This document shows, piece by piece, positions 13,309 to 26,540 of a stretch of DNA of 64,000 nucleotides (position 1 is the stretch's first letter; every line of letters begins with the position of its first letter). Source of the stretch: Nautilus pompilius (Eukaryota; Mollusca; Cephalopoda; Nautilida; Nautilidae); assembly GCA_018389105.1 (NCBI GenBank), contig JACATO010001703.1, forward strand, positions 1 through 64,000. Direction: 5' to 3'. Under the pieces are notes generated by a model. The model was not told the DNA's origin, ran no database searches, and was given only the letters and a program-made list of their open reading frames with translations. A program made the position numbers and the translations under genes.

Positions 13309-13680
13309 TGGAGATGGAGAATGGAGAGAGAAAATGACTCAGTACAGAGAGAGAGGAGATGACGTCAATGAGAGAGAGGGAAGATGGAGAGAGAGGAGAG
13401 AGTAGATAGATAGAGAGAGATAGAAGAGATAGAGAGAGAAGAGAGAGAGAGATAGAGAGAAGAGAGAGAGAGATGGAGAGATGGAGCGCTGGGAGAAAGA
13501 GACCTACGTCAGTACATAGAGATGGAGAGCGAGATCGCTAGAGATGGAGCTGGAGAATGGAGAGAGAAATGACGTCAGTACAGAGATAGAGCTGGACGTC
13601 AATCGGCAGCGAGAGAGAGAGTGGATCGCTGGATCGCGAGAGCGCCTCTAGAGAGAGGCGAGAGATGACGTCCGTACACG
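13096..13680. repeat. (GA)n array with about eight TGACGTCA-type junctions
   Basis: GA tracts are broken by GATGACGTCAGTACAGAGAG-like junctions at about 13,112, 13,138, 13,333 (TGACTCA variant), 13,359, 13,503, 13,570, 13,594 and 13,664. It is the reverse-complement orientation of the large array at 26.5 kb. The long arginine/glutamate-rich open frames here are products of the repeat, not genes. The right edge passes into a GAGAGCTCGCGCC-rich palindromic stretch (about 13,690-13,760). Confidence 0.9.
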
Positions 13681-14623
13681 AACCCTGGCGAGAGAGAGCT
13701 CGCGCCGCGCTAGCTCTCGCGCGCTCGGCGGCGCGCTCTCTCGCGCTAGAGCTCGAGCATCGATTTTCCGTCAGTTCCGACAATTGGGCAACCACCACCA
13801 AATCTTTAAATATCTGTGGTTTTCTGATATTTCCTTGCATTATCTGCTCTAAGCGTCATAACAGAAATATCTCGCGCAGAAGGGAAGCGACACCGAGTCT
13901 CCGCGTCTGATATAGGTCCGTATTTAAGAGAAGATTCTGGAACCTCGCTGAAAGCGAAGCGCAGGTGATCTAACTTAAAATACCAGAATTAGCCAGTTAA
14001 CTGTTCGACATAGATACCTGACGCAGATTTTCAATTCGAGAGTGTGTGCGACCAGCCTTCTATGGCTGCTTGTACTAAGTGTCATAATTATAAACTGACT
14101 AAGTCAGCCAGCCCAGGTTTACATTAGGAAGTGATCAGATTAAATAACTCGCTGGTGAATGTGGTTAACAGCGGTAGAGTAAATCATTTGCTTAGAAGAT
14201 CGCACCGATAGAGTTTCGTGACTTTAAAAAAAATTTTTTTTTTTTTTAGATTTAAGTTGTAAATTTCAAACAAATTTTCAGTAATAAACATTTGCTAGAT
14301 TATTTATAAACGTAGACCAGGTTTAGTAATTAGAGAATCAGATGTATGCTTTATTCACAACCAAACCACCATAATACCACGTGAATGATTTCGTTCACAC
14401 GGTGAGAATATTACAGCGTCTAGCATACGCGAAAACAGACGAACATTCTTCTTGTGTCTCGCTATCGAGAGACAGAGGAGAACTTCCTCCCGCAGCTCCT
14501 GTTATAGTTTGGTAAACGGCGGAATTCCTCTGAAGAGTCGAGACGCTAGATAAGGCGTAAAAGAAAGAAAAAAGATACTACAGTCTGTTCTCTTCCCGCT
14601 CTCGTCCGGATTAGAAGACAAAG

Positions 14624-14746
14624 ATGAAATTTGCTGTCGTTTTATTTACCATCATCTCCAGTTCACTTCACTGGGTTCTACTACCCAGCTGGAAGATCTG
14701 CTACACCAGTACCAGGTCCAAGGCAGGTTTGCCAAATCGGCAATGA
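14624..14746 (+). CDS. Candidate 40-residue ORF with signal-peptide-like start
   Basis: ATG in good Kozak context (AAG before, A after) opens a 41-codon frame that begins MKFAVVLFTIISSSLHWVLL, with one Lys and then a hydrophobic run, as in a secretory signal peptide. The remaining 20 residues have one Cys and no motif I know. It could be a small secreted peptide, or the first exon of a longer secreted or neuropeptide precursor: AG|GT at about 14,715 (TACCAG|GTCCAAGG) could be a donor, after which other frames are also open. It could equally be chance. No neighbouring exon is recognised and no TATA box is evident upstream. Confidence 0.2.
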   Translation: MKFAVVLFTIISSSLHWVLLPSWKICYTSTRSKAGLPNRQ

Positions 14747-17126
14747 CGAGCAAGAGAAGCCCTAACTTCCGGACCGGACCACACCTCGCTCTTAGCCGGA
14801 TTAGCTCGTGGTTTCCATTCGCAACACGTTAAGGGGGGGGGGGGAGGTGACGTCAGGCACAGGTCCCGTTGGATGAGGTCACGTAGGCTGCCTGCAACTG
14901 ACGCGCCACCTACGCATGCTCGAAACAGGACGTTTGGCTAATCACATCCGGATCTGGACCTTGCGCTCCGCCAGGAGTTCTACTATTTAACCAGTGGTAG
15001 TGGCTGGTGCTTCGTTGTTTCGCTGATCAGCAAACCAACCACTTTCTTTCGTATTCACTCGTAAACCGGGGGGGGAGGGAAGTCAACGATAGATCTACGT
15101 GAGACGCTTATGAAGTAGCGCAACCCCAACAAAACAAACCCACCGGCTGATCACGGTGCTGTGGTTTAATTAGTATTTTCTCATTCTCCCCCATAACTAA
15201 ATGGCCCAGAGTCGACGAGCAGGCAGGGGACCTGTATCAACTAAATTGCATTTTCCGCACGCTCCGGGTTCAGAGGAAGGTATCGACAAACCCACGGGAT
15301 GTGTCGTTATTCCAGTTCTCCGACCCTGAATACTTCAGAAGGGCTCTCCTCCCACCCACTTGTGTTTGAAGGAGACTTTCTAAAGTCGGCACACGTGCAC
15401 TGGAGTTTCCGCCTCATCTGAAACGCAAACACGTGATCGCATCTGAGCAAAAGCAGCGGCCGGGTGTGGGTAGTTACGAGGACAAAAGCACAGGTGAAGT
15501 TCATAGATTTCCGGCAGTCCAAACAAAGCGTCTCTTTTCGCACGTCCTTCCATAAGCTTACCTGTAACGGTTTTTCTAATTCCAGTCTATCCGGACGATC
15601 TTTTGGGTATATTAGTTTTCATATTTATTTCAGTTGAACGGAATTTTTTAAACCGCTCCAGCGTATAATAAAATCGGTGTCATTGCGTTCGCAACTTATT
15701 TTTCCATCTTTTCTTTTGACCAGCCGGTAGTCGCGCACTCCCGTGGTGACGTCACTTCCCGTTTACAAGAGGTGTCCGCCTAACGCTTTTGACGCGACTT
15801 CCGGATCTGAAGACTATGGCGGAACAAATGTATTCCGCATTCACCATAAAAATCTCCCCACCCCCCTCCCACCTCACGGAAATCGATCAGACCTCGGTGT
15901 CAGTTTCAGTCAGGCGCGAAAAGAAAAAACAACAGGTCACGTGACGAAAAACGATCTCTGGGCGAGAGCGGGAGAGACCCGGGGACACGGAAAGCGCCCC
16001 CCTCCTCACAACCGCGGTCTGGTCTGGTCAACAACAGAGCCTCCATTCACCGCTGGAATCAATATTAGAACATTAATAACACCTGTTCTTAAATGCTTAT
16101 TTGTGTAGTGTATTTGTTTTTTTTTTTTTAATCTGTTAAAACATTTTTCGATGAGATGGCGCGATCTCGTTGTTTCTGGGCCGCCCGTCCGGACAGCTGG
16201 CAGGTTCGCGTTCACTGTTCGGCGGATATTTAACAAAAAACGGTCACAGGGAGAATTATGGTAATTGTCGCTGCTGGGATTTAGAAACTACGTCATTAAT
16301 TTGTAAGTGATGTTTTGGAAGGAAGAAATTCTAAAACTTAAATGACTGCCGCGTTTGACTTCAGCTGCTGTTAGGACTTTAGTTAAAAACCCAACCGACT
16401 CTCTGCAGACCCCCTACTGTTTATCTACCCGCTTTCGAGTTCCTTTTCCGGTGAAACCTAATTATCACCTCGGCAGCGATGTACCACGGCGTTCTCTTCA
16501 GTTCCGACGCCATCCTTTCGTCGCCTCCAGATCCGCCGCCAGCCGTATGGAAGATGCGAGTTCGGTGTAGACATGGCAACAGCGCGGAAGCGATCCACGG
16601 AGCGAGGCGTTAAAGATGCTTCAGCCAGAAAAAAAAACAAGTGCCCCAGCTTTGTCTGACGGTTCTTGTGGGAAGACGCCCACTGTCTGTCTGCGTGACC
16701 ATTTCCGTGTGGTTAATTCGCTGGTCGGTGACGAGGAGGGAGGAAAGCTGAGCCCCCTTACAGGTCCGAAGAGGATTTTTCACAAATGACTATCAATACC
16801 GTCATTTATCCCCCTCCAAGAAAACAAACACCACGCTGTACAAATAAAAATTTTTTAAAAGATGTAGCCTGATGTGTGCCTTCCATGGCGTGCTTAATTC
16901 GCCCGGGAGAGCCATTCACCAGAAGGGCTTAAAGAGGGAATGTTGCCTACTTTTGAGAACTATCGAAGAGAAATGGAAATACCTCCAATGATGGAGATTT
17001 ATTAGCCTTACATACTTTTAAGTATAGATTTTAAAGGGTCGTTTAATGCGATTCCGACTGTGATGAATGCTGTTTCTCTAAAACTAGTTGACCGGGTATT
17101 TTAAAACCTGTTATGACCCTATTTAC
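14747..17126. other. Gene-free stretch, CpG-rich in part
   Basis: Nothing recognised. The stretch 15,700-16,640 is CpG-rich with short open frames on both strands (for example 15,743-16,108, 121 codons), but without domain or splice support. A T-run lies at about 16,116-16,130 and G-runs at 14,832 and 15,068. Confidence 0.4.
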
Positions 17127-17320
17127 AGAGAGAGAGAGAGCGAGAGAGGAGGGATAGGAGAGAGAGGGGGAGAGAGACGAGAGAGAGAGAGAGAGGGAGA
17201 GAGAGAGACGCAAGCAGGAGAGAGGGAGAGAGGAGAGAGAGAGAGAGAGAGAGGAGATTGAGAGTCAGAGAGAGGAGAGAGGCGAGAGAGAGAGGGAGCG
17301 AGAGGGAGAGAGAGAGAATG
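17127..17320. repeat. (GA)n microsatellite, impure
   Basis: About 190 bp of GA/GGA tracts with no TGACGTCA junction, so it is a plain member of the GA class. Confidence 0.9.
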
Positions 17321-19869
17321 TCTTGTGTGTTACAAAACCAACCTGAAAGGATTTTAAATGTTAGAACGAGTCAGGAGAAACTGACGTGAATAGGTAAAAG
17401 CAAATTTCGATTTGGACGAACAGAAGGATATGTCTCGTGGAACCCTGGTTTAGGGTAACTGCCTAACCCTTTCTTTGGCCGAGCGTACGTTTTGCACAAT
17501 AATTCTACTTCAAGACGAATAAACAGAGCATCTAGCGGTTGGTTTTATTATAAATTTGCCAACCCACTCAGAAGGTAGAATAAGTGCTGATTCAGAGTAC
17601 ATAGCCGAAAATAACGAAGCGTGCTGGGGGGAGGTGTTCTTTTTTTGTACTTCGTGGGTCTTCGGCATCCGTGAATAAAGTTATGTTAATTTTCTCGGCG
17701 AGAAGAGGGTTAAAATGATCCGTCCGGCTATTCTCTTCCAAATGAGACTGCAGCATTAGCGAGTTTGGCGTCTTTGTCGCTCCGCAGACTTTTTAGTGTC
17801 CTAAGAGTTGGATTTTCACCGGCTGGAGAATAAATGGTTGACGTGTGATCGATAAATCGAATAGGGTGCTGGATTCGGAAATGGATGACTTTATATCGCC
17901 CGACCATCATGAACTGCCATTTGGCTCGTCTCCGTAGAACCCGCGGCAGATATGTCTTCCGCCTGGCACTGCTAGCATGTTCTAGAAACAATTAAACGGA
18001 AATCGGTTTGCGATCGTCGTGGCCCGCTATTAAACGAGGCGATAAGAGTTTCATCCTGTCTTTCGTTTATTTAGTATTTAAGTACATACTGTACCCATGG
18101 ATTCTGACATCGAGGCAGATGGTTCCGATTTCTTTGCTCAGTGATTCAAGATGATTCCCAATGCTGCAGAACGAAAAGGCATCTGTACTTTTGTTCTTTA
18201 AAGCCTGACTTAAGAAAAGCCATCTCCACGTAACATTTACTCTGTGTTTTCTAGCTTACGCCGCGTGGATACCACGTAAAGGTGGCGTTTCAACTCCTTG
18301 CGGCTGCTATTAAAGATGAAGCAAAGACGAGGTTTCGTCTGGTGGCAGTCAGCTGTTCTGGACTGCGAAGGAACCCCAACCTTAATTCCATTTCATTGAT
18401 CTCGTCCGTTTAATTATTGACGATAGAAGGCAGCTAAGAAAAACTGACTAACGTTTTTCCATACAATTATCTCGTGGCCTCACTTCATGGCAGCAGAATG
18501 TTGGGTACGTGGTAGTTGACCAGGTGGCTCGGAAAGTTCCTTTTGTTGGCTGGAAATCGATCGGCTCAGCAACATTGCGAATGGTCTTGATATAGAAACA
18601 TTTAGAGTTTGCGTGTTAAACCAAGAGATTTCCAATGTGCGTGTGGAGCAAACTTATTTGAAATACAAACAAACGTCAGCAAAGACGCAAACGCGTGTAT
18701 TGACTCGTTTGCGAACATATTTAGTGGATGGGTGTGCATTAGTCTGAAAAATAAAACGAGAGAATCGGGAAAAGGGGCAAGAAAAAAACAAGTGGGACGA
18801 ACTTCTGTCATCGGACAAATGCAGGTACAGGGACCAGTAGAAATCTTGCCTGGCAGGTGACGAGAAACTGCAGTCGTGCCCTCAGTTGGAAATGAACGTT
18901 GGTCGTTCTGCGACTGAGCTAGCAGAAGTTCCCCCTCACTCAAACAGCTGGTCATCTGGACGCAACCTTCGGTGTGCAAACAATAATTTCTACCGTACGA
19001 GATGGTTATTTTATCGATGTGAATCACCGGTATATTTAAACTGTCTCAAAGAGAATAAAGTGACCCTCCTGTTTAACGTTTCCGGGTAATTCAGCGGGCT
19101 CGCGCTGTTTGTAGAAAAGAAGCCCCCCCAGTTTCATACGAAATAATAGCGGAAGTTATCCTGGTTGCTTTGTCAAAATACTTACAAGCAGGGGCAGGAA
19201 GCGTTAGTTAGGTTGACGAGTTTACAACATTAATTATGTTTGACAGTATCCTCTTTGGGAGGTATTTCATGACATCTTATTGCGCTCTGCAATCGATGGG
19301 CAATGCATTATTCAAGAACATTTGTGTATCGACGAATAATGGGGAAGACGTGTTGACAACTCGTGGAATGGTTTGCATTCTCTTGTTGCGTCAGACTGAA
19401 CCCTGTAAAGTTTTGTAGCAAACCAGTCCGGAAACCAATTAATAGGAAAGCTGAGAAATGGTTCATTCACGTGTATTTGGAAATATCTCATAAAAGTTCC
19501 TAAAACATTAAATTTTTTTTTATTTAAAAAAAAAAAAAAACTTAATAGATAGAGAGAAACCGATGGTTCCTTGAAAATATTTTGTCCTTACGTAGTATTT
19601 CCACGCAGTTTTCCTTGACTGGAAAGAGCATAAATCTGTCACGATTTTACTAGGTTCTATCTACATTACATTATTAGTCAAAAGGTAAAATATGTAATTT
19701 GTGATGCGATCACCTCTTACACGTGAGATATGGAATACAGTCGAAACATAAGCAGGTTAACTAACTTGATGTCGATGTCGAATAATATTCAGTTCTACAT
19801 TGTACAACCGCGGTGGAAAGTTTATCCAGACCGTTTATGTTATCCAATCAAATATACTGAAAGAGTAAA
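17321..19869. other. Gene-free stretch, nothing recognised
   Basis: Several open frames of 60-140 codons occur (for example minus strand 18,602-19,027), none with a recognisable domain. An A/T-only inverted stretch (T9ATTTA14) lies near 19,512-19,541. Confidence 0.4.
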
Positions 19870-20840
19870 GAGTTGTTGTTTTGGTGACGTCAGTGACAAA
19901 CATAATGAGACAGTAGACATTTATGATTTACCCTAAGTGTGAGAGAAATATATTCAACGGGTAAGTTGATTAGATCTACCTTCCCATGGACCAACACTTC
20001 AACAATAAGCAGTTTTAATCTACGGTGCGTCTATGACAAATTTGTTTCGACTTTCGTGTTGATTGCGGCACGCGTACTCATGCAGTAGACAGTTGTTATT
20101 TACGTGTTGTCTATGAGAATTATACTAAAATGGTAGACAGCTGAGATTTACGTGATGTCAGCGACAAAACAATCTCAAACACTAGAGAGCTGTGATTTAG
20201 GTGATGGCTGCGCCAAACTTATCAAAGGTTAGACAGATTTGATTTACGGTGTTGCCTGTCACACTGAAGCAGAATAAAGTTTTGATTTAGTCGATGCTCA
20301 TTACAAATATATTCAAGCTAAATACAAATTAATTTACATAATGACCGTGACAAACGTAAAACAGTACACGGAAATGATATGCGCAATGTCTTTGACAACA
20401 TACTCAAAGAGTAGACAGTTTTGATTGATATGATCTTCGCTAATACTCAAGCAGCAAACAGGTGATTTATGTTATTCCTGTCACAAGTGTACAGAAGCAG
20501 CAGACATAAATTTACTTACGTAATATATCTTTAACAAACATATTCGATAAATAAATAGTTTCGGTTTTCGCGATATCATAACCAAACTCAAACAATACTC
20601 AGTTGCGATTTAGGTAATTTCCATGACATAAAACACACTAAAATCGTGAATTATATACTACGTGAAACACCAGAGGTTTTAAGGTGGTCATACATTTGAG
20701 AAGGTGTGATTACCGTGATTGTTTTGCCAAATGGATCCAAACCTTGAAGACTTTATCTCACATGACATAGCGATAGATGTTTAACTTTCGTGATATCTGC
20801 ATCAAATGTGCCCGGATTATACAGTTTCTAACGTACTTAA
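19870..20840. repeat. Old diverged tandem satellite, unit about 47 bp
   Basis: A loosely conserved module recurs roughly every 45-50 bp: a GTAGACAG block, then TTTGATTTACGTGATGTC, then a GTGACAAAC block and a CTCAAACA-type spacer. Clear units lie at about 20,011, 20,094, 20,141, 20,190, 20,236, 20,281, 20,328, 20,371, 20,421, 20,462, 20,508, 20,560 and 20,601, with weaker ones out to about 20,780. Roughly 18-20 units remain and neighbours differ at many positions, so the array is old and no longer homogenised. No coding frame runs through it. Confidence 0.75.
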
Positions 20841-21487
20841 AGCCCATGTCAGACTGTAGCTATTTGAAACTCGTCTGTTCTCAGGGGCAAGTATACCATA
20901 GCGCCCTGGTTCTAATTAGTTAACTTTCTGTTGCTTACAATCGTTTGAAATAATTTGTGCGAAATTGTTTGTTTTCAAACTATTATCTAAAGTTAGTAGA
21001 ATAGGAAAACATTTTAACTTTCCCATGAAAAGTAAAAAGAAATAAGCTAAGGGTAAATTTTTACCTGATTTTTTTTTTTTTTATATTTCACTCCCGCAGA
21101 ATCTGGTAAACACCTTTAAGCGGAAGTACACAGAACGTCAGAGGGTTAAACGAAATGCCAGCACCTGGCTTACCGTTAGCATATACGTTATTTTAAAGTG
21201 ACATATGTTATTTACATATCCTTTGCATTTAATGTTAAGACAATTTACGAAAAACATTTTTCCTTAAATATTTACCGATTATATATCTATATATATATTA
21301 TATGTTTTTAAAGTCAGACCAAGTAAATTTTCTTTGAATAAAATATGACCCTATTTATTAAGTTCTCGAAAACCGATTCACTGAGACGAAAGAGAAATTA
21401 TGGTCTGGCAGACCCTGACACCGCAAACTTCCCCTCCCCATTCTCGGCTCACGCTGCTGACAGCTCCGTAATAGGGTTCTAAAAAAC
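20841..21487. other. AT-rich gene-free stretch
   Basis: No feature beyond a TATATA run near 21,281-21,303 and a T-run near 21,070. Confidence 0.4.
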
Positions 21488-21516
21488 GACCATCTCTCTC
21501 TCTCCATCGTCTCTCT

Positions 21517-21552
<36 letters not shown>

Positions 21553-21623
21553 GATCTCCTCTCTCTCTCCTCTCTCCCCCTCTCTCTCTTGATGTCATCT
21601 CTCTGTAGCTCTCTCTCTCTTCT

Positions 21624-21673
<50 letters not shown>
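21488..21673. repeat. (CT)n array with a decayed CRE-type junction
   Basis: CT tracts with one CTTGATGTCATCTCTCTGTAG junction near 21,588. It is a one-base relative of the TGACGTCAT junction of other arrays, consistent with C-to-T change at the CpG. The Arg/Glu-rich minus frame is a repeat artefact. Confidence 0.85.
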
Positions 21674-23171
21674 GAACGGTTTCCCGTGCGTTCTCCTATC
21701 GGCCAGTCTGCCTTTGACAACTCCGAACACTGGTGGGGGGAGAGTTGGCCCCCATTTATCGAGAAAATCCTATACAATCAAATATCTAATAAACAGAGAG
21801 CTTGACGCACCTCGCGATTTTCTTTGCTTTTCGTTAACTATGTATTTTTTTGTGTCCGTGAGGTTCTTTCTGAAAGAGGAAAATGCAGAATGGTTTTAAA
21901 GATGTCCCGATAGAACGAAAAGAAAGGTAGAAAAAAGAATTAATCTCCTCTCATCGCTGGAAAAATTCTAACTTTTAAATTATTGAATAGCCAGTGGAAG
22001 CAATAAGTTGTTAATTAATCGCATCGCTCTGTTTTCCTTTATTAGAAAAAGATTATTAATCTGCTTTTTTGTGTTGCCGTTCGTAAAATCTGATTTTATC
22101 AAGACTTCAGGTGTAGAAGGAGCGCGTTATCAGTTTAGATATAAATTAAATAACAACAAAATATTTTAAAATTGTTCTGTTTTTTTGTTTGGACTCTAAG
22201 CGGCCTTTTGTTTCTATATCGTTTATTAATACAGCCTCCAGGAACATTAGGAATGGTATCCGTTTACTTTCAATCTTTTTTCTAATATTCCTCAAAGTTT
22301 TTTTTTTTGTTTGCTTCTCTACGTTGGGGTGGGAGGGGGGATAGTTCAGCTTTAATTGCAAGAACTTTGGAATTCATGATCTCCGTGGTGCAGCTTCAGC
22401 GGATTGTTGTCATAGGGGAGGGGGGTATAACGTTCAAGAACGCTAACTCGTAAATAAAAAGAGCCGCTTACGGCCTTGATCGACCAACTTTACGGCAGAT
22501 ATTTCCGACCATGTTGCTGCGGTTTGTTTTCCGAAACAAACAGAAAAACGGGAAAAAATTTCTTTTCCGAATTAATGATGGAAAATAAGTCATCGCCCCG
22601 GAAAAAAGAACGCTACTAATTTCTGTTTTGACCGGGGTTTGTGGGGATCAAAATCTCCGCCGCCCCCTAACGACCATTTCGTCGATTTTGGGGTTCCTAC
22701 TTCTTTTGGCTGATTGGTGTAAACGAAAACCTGAGCTTTTACAGTTATTCCGAGACTGGCCAGCGGCCCTAGCGTGTTCTTCTTCATTCTAAAATTCTAC
22801 CGATGACAATAAGATAAATAGACAGCGGGATGTATTTAATAATAATAAATAGATCTTGTGCTCGACACCGGCTGTCGTACGGACCAGGGATAATCACTCT
22901 GCCGTTGATAAGACGGGAGAGGATTGCATTTCCGCTGCACACGACTTCCTGGTTTGTGGCGTTGCATTCTGGGAATGCTCCGTACTTCGCCAGGTGGAAG
23001 GAACCCGTCTCAGGGTTCTTGGAATTTTGCTTTAAGAAAAAGTAGCAAAACCACAAAGTTGCAAAAAGTTTTATCAGCTCAACCGAATAAGAATAAAATT
23101 TGTCATAGAGTGCTGTTATTGGCTGTTAACACACAAATTAACCTGACAAATGCTATTTCAAATCTTTATTC
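21674..23171. other. Gene-free stretch, nothing recognised
   Basis: No domain or RNA gene seen. Two overlapping frames on opposite strands at 22,784-23,056 and 22,830-23,045 are open without motif support. Confidence 0.4.
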
Positions 23172-23196
23172 ATATATATATATATATATATACACA
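23172..23196. repeat. (AT)n microsatellite
   Basis: About 11 AT dinucleotides followed by a short ACAC tail. Confidence 0.9.
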
Positions 23197-23978
23197 CATA
23201 GATAAAATGTAAGAAAGAGTAATGCTTATAAGGAATCCACGTCACTTAATGCCATCAACAATTTTTATTAGTCGTTATGCTACCTTTTTGAAAATGCAAT
23301 TACTGTCAATATTTCATTTATCGTCCGCCCGCTAAAGATGGCAAATACCATTTTGCTAATTAACTTTTTCCTTTGAATCTGCCTGCCGACTGATGTTGGC
23401 ATCCACCACGGAAGACCGCATGGTCCCAGAGTCCAGAACCAAGCGGATCTAATCCGCATTAGAATAAATTAAATTTAGTTATACTAGTATAATTATTTTT
23501 TTTTTACTTTTGGTTTCGCTAAAGTTGATGCGAAGTAATGGCTAGGATTAAGTTCGCTTATAACGTTGAATATCTTCTTTTCTTCATTACTTTCAGGTTG
23601 CGAGACTCGGCACGAGATTAGATCAAACAAGACAGTCTTACGTTTTACCGTCCCTCTCTCTGACAATATTACAGGAAATAGAACAAAAACTCCTGGTAGA
23701 TTATATGTGCATTTAGAAAATTATCACTGTTAAACCCAGTCGTTAACTCTGGTGGAGGGAGGGGGGAAGAAAAATTACACAATATTAAATTTTGTGATTA
23801 AATTTATAGATCCAAGATACTCGCAGGAAATTGGCTCGAGAATGAAATAAAATATTCAAAGATTGTCAGATGTTCTAATAGAACATCTTTCCAGTGAGCC
23901 CTTTGTTCATCCACATAAAATTAATTACTTGCAAAAAAGAAGCATATTTAAGTTTTGGGACAATAATTTAATTTATTA
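23197..23978. other. Gene-free stretch
   Basis: Nothing recognised. Confidence 0.4.
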
Positions 23979-23979
23979 C

Positions 23980-24034
<55 letters not shown>
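23979..24034. repeat. (GA)n microsatellite
   Basis: A short GA tract with single A interruptions. No CRE-type junction. Confidence 0.9.
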
Positions 24035-24035
<1 letters not shown>

Positions 24036-24779
24036 ATGGCTATTCGGTTGAAATAGTTGTGTGGCGAATTTCTAAGCATCGTTATGTGGGATAGTCAATA
24101 AATTCCCTGATGACAGTAATCATGTGTAACAAACATACAAGTTATCATAAACACATGTAATATTTTTTTTTACAAATCTTGAACCCCAAACCTGTTCAGC
24201 TTTCACCAGCAAAAAGTACAAAATCCTTTTTATATATATATAAATAATAGAGAATTGCTAACAGAATTAATGAGTTGCATTACACGCCACACAGCTGCTT
24301 AACAATTTGAAACAATCAGTTTTACCTTTGAATTCTTTTTTCAGTCAATGCATTCAGATGAGATTTTTCTTTTCTTGTGTGTTTTCTTGGGGTGGATGGT
24401 TCCTAATAATTATAAATACTATAGTTTGTTCCCGTCACCATGGTAACAGTTGTCTAGCAACCTAACTAATTTCCAATGACCTTTTTTCCCTCGATCGACC
24501 TCGGATGCGTTAAATAACTTGCTGTTCTTATCAAATTCACATTGATCGTCACACACACAGGCACTGGGCAAAGGAACATTTTCACATTATCTTTAACAGC
24601 TGATGTAATAACTATAACGATAGTGTTTGCGCTGTTTCTGGACGACGTTCAGTCATGTCACGTAAAGATGATCCTGTACGAACACTGGATTTTCCACTAC
24701 TCTACGCTGAAGTCAAGTTATCTTTTCAGAGGAAGTCAACGACAAACAGGCGAAGCGGTTTTGGTTTCCGGGTAGTCTT

Positions 24780-25480
24780 CCAACGTCCGAGCCCCTCCCC
24801 CAGACTCCAGCCAGCAGCCTTTCCGTCGCAAACTGAATCTTGCGGCTGGGCTATTTTCCCCGTGATTATTTCCAGCTGATTAAAGGTAGCAAACAACCCA
24901 GCGATTTCCAACTTTAGAATGTGGGGAAAGATCAACATGGCAATAAACCGCGACTTTTCGGCTTACAGGGAGGGATGCGTAACGATCTCTCGTCCGCGGG
25001 TCCGAGACTGTCCGCCTTCCTTCCCTTAACACGAGGCGTGTGGGTTTCTGATCTAACGGAAACCGCCAGGAAATCGAGTGAACTCGCCGCGCTGCGGTCG
25101 CGGAATCTAATGCTCCAGCTCACAAAATTAACGAAATTTTCTGAAAAATCCTGCCTGATTATTAAACTGGTTGGGGAGGGGAGCAAGTCGATGACTGCTT
25201 TCACGCTCGAGCGAGCAGGGTAGGTAGATGACGGCGGTTGGGGGTGGGGGAGAGATGGGAGTGTGACGTCGCCCATCTGTCTGACGCCAGCTTGATTGCA
25301 TCGTTCTCGTAAGCGGCCTCGCCGATAGGCGGCGCCGCCGCTCCGTCGTTTCGACTCCTGAACCCCGCCAGGTGTTTGCTCTCTGACTCACGCGAGCTCA
25401 CGACGAGAGGAAACTAATTCTTGCGGCTCACGGGCCGCAGAACCACGCGGAGTTCGCTTTCCGTTATCTCTCTCTCTCTG
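24780..25480. promoter_or_regulatory. CpG-rich stretch, possible promoter or unmethylated island
   Basis: CpG is clearly denser here than on either side, peaking at about 25,290-25,350 with GGCGCCGCCGC-type sequence. A TGACGTCG site lies at about 25,263. Several frames are open on both strands, as expected of GC-rich DNA, but no exon with a known domain was seen. It may mark the 5' end of a gene whose exons lie elsewhere, or simply a GC-richer patch. No TATA box or initiator can be assigned. Confidence 0.3.
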
Positions 25481-25978
25481 AACGATGGAAACCGTGTGAC
25501 CTTTAAAGTTCCGGTACAAACTTGTAATCACGCTTCGTTCACCAAAAACAGGAGTTAGGGGAGGCTGGATCTATCCTAATCGATTGAACAATTTGCCTAA
25601 ATTTACATCCGATATGCGTTTAAATCAGCCGTCCGTGTTAACTCCATCGACTTTGCCGACCCTGCGATCTAGGCTCCATCGCGAAGGAATTAATGAATAG
25701 CTTAACTTAATGTTGAAATTCTGCTTTCGAAAATAAGGGTAATCGAACTGACATTGTCAATATGCATGCCCAGTCAAGGTGCGCGCGTGCGTGTGGGAGA
25801 TAGAAAGGTGAAGGAAGGGAAGAATAATAGTACAGTTCTGCAAATGTTTTATTTGGTTTAGCCGTCATCGTGACAAAACATGATCTGTTCATGCTCCATG
25901 AATCCTGACCAGTTCCACAGCCCTCTCCCCAACCAAAAGAACTCTCCATCAATACAGTTTCCGAACTGATTTACGCCG

Positions 25979-25980
25979 TA

Positions 25981-26024
<44 letters not shown>
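25979..26024. repeat. (ATT)n microsatellite
   Basis: About fifteen uninterrupted TTA/ATT triplets. Confidence 0.97.
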
Positions 26025-26027
<3 letters not shown>

Positions 26028-26489
26028 GTGATCGCTACAACTGAGATGAAACTTTAAGTAATTTACAGTCACACACCATCAAGGAGAGATGACGAGATAA
26101 TCAGTTACCATCCGCTCACTCTAAAACCTCTGTCGGGCCCCGATCTCTAACGTCCGATATCTTATTCTAGATAAATGTAATCAATCTTTCACAAGAAAAA
26201 GCAAGATTTCTGCATACCTCAAATGCCTACATACAAAGAGACGACTGCCAATTAGCATTCACTATTACAGTTTGGACTGAAATACGTCTAGTAAAAATAG
26301 ACCAGCATGAAATCGACGTGCAGAATATGTCTCATACTTTGCTAATTTGTTTAGTTGTTTTCATTTTCCTCCTTCTTACCCCTATTATCTTGAAAATCTA
26401 AATTTGGCGTACAGTTCACTGTGGAGACTGACATTTGGCGTGCGTTCGACTTTTACAAAGGTTTTCTGAGAGAGCCGCCGATATCTCTC

Positions 26490-26492
26490 TCC

Positions 26493-26540
<48 letters not shown>

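Noticed and set aside
15743-16108. 121-codon plus-strand frame in CpG-rich DNA
   Set aside because: Composition explains the lack of stops. No motif, and an overlapping minus frame is also open.
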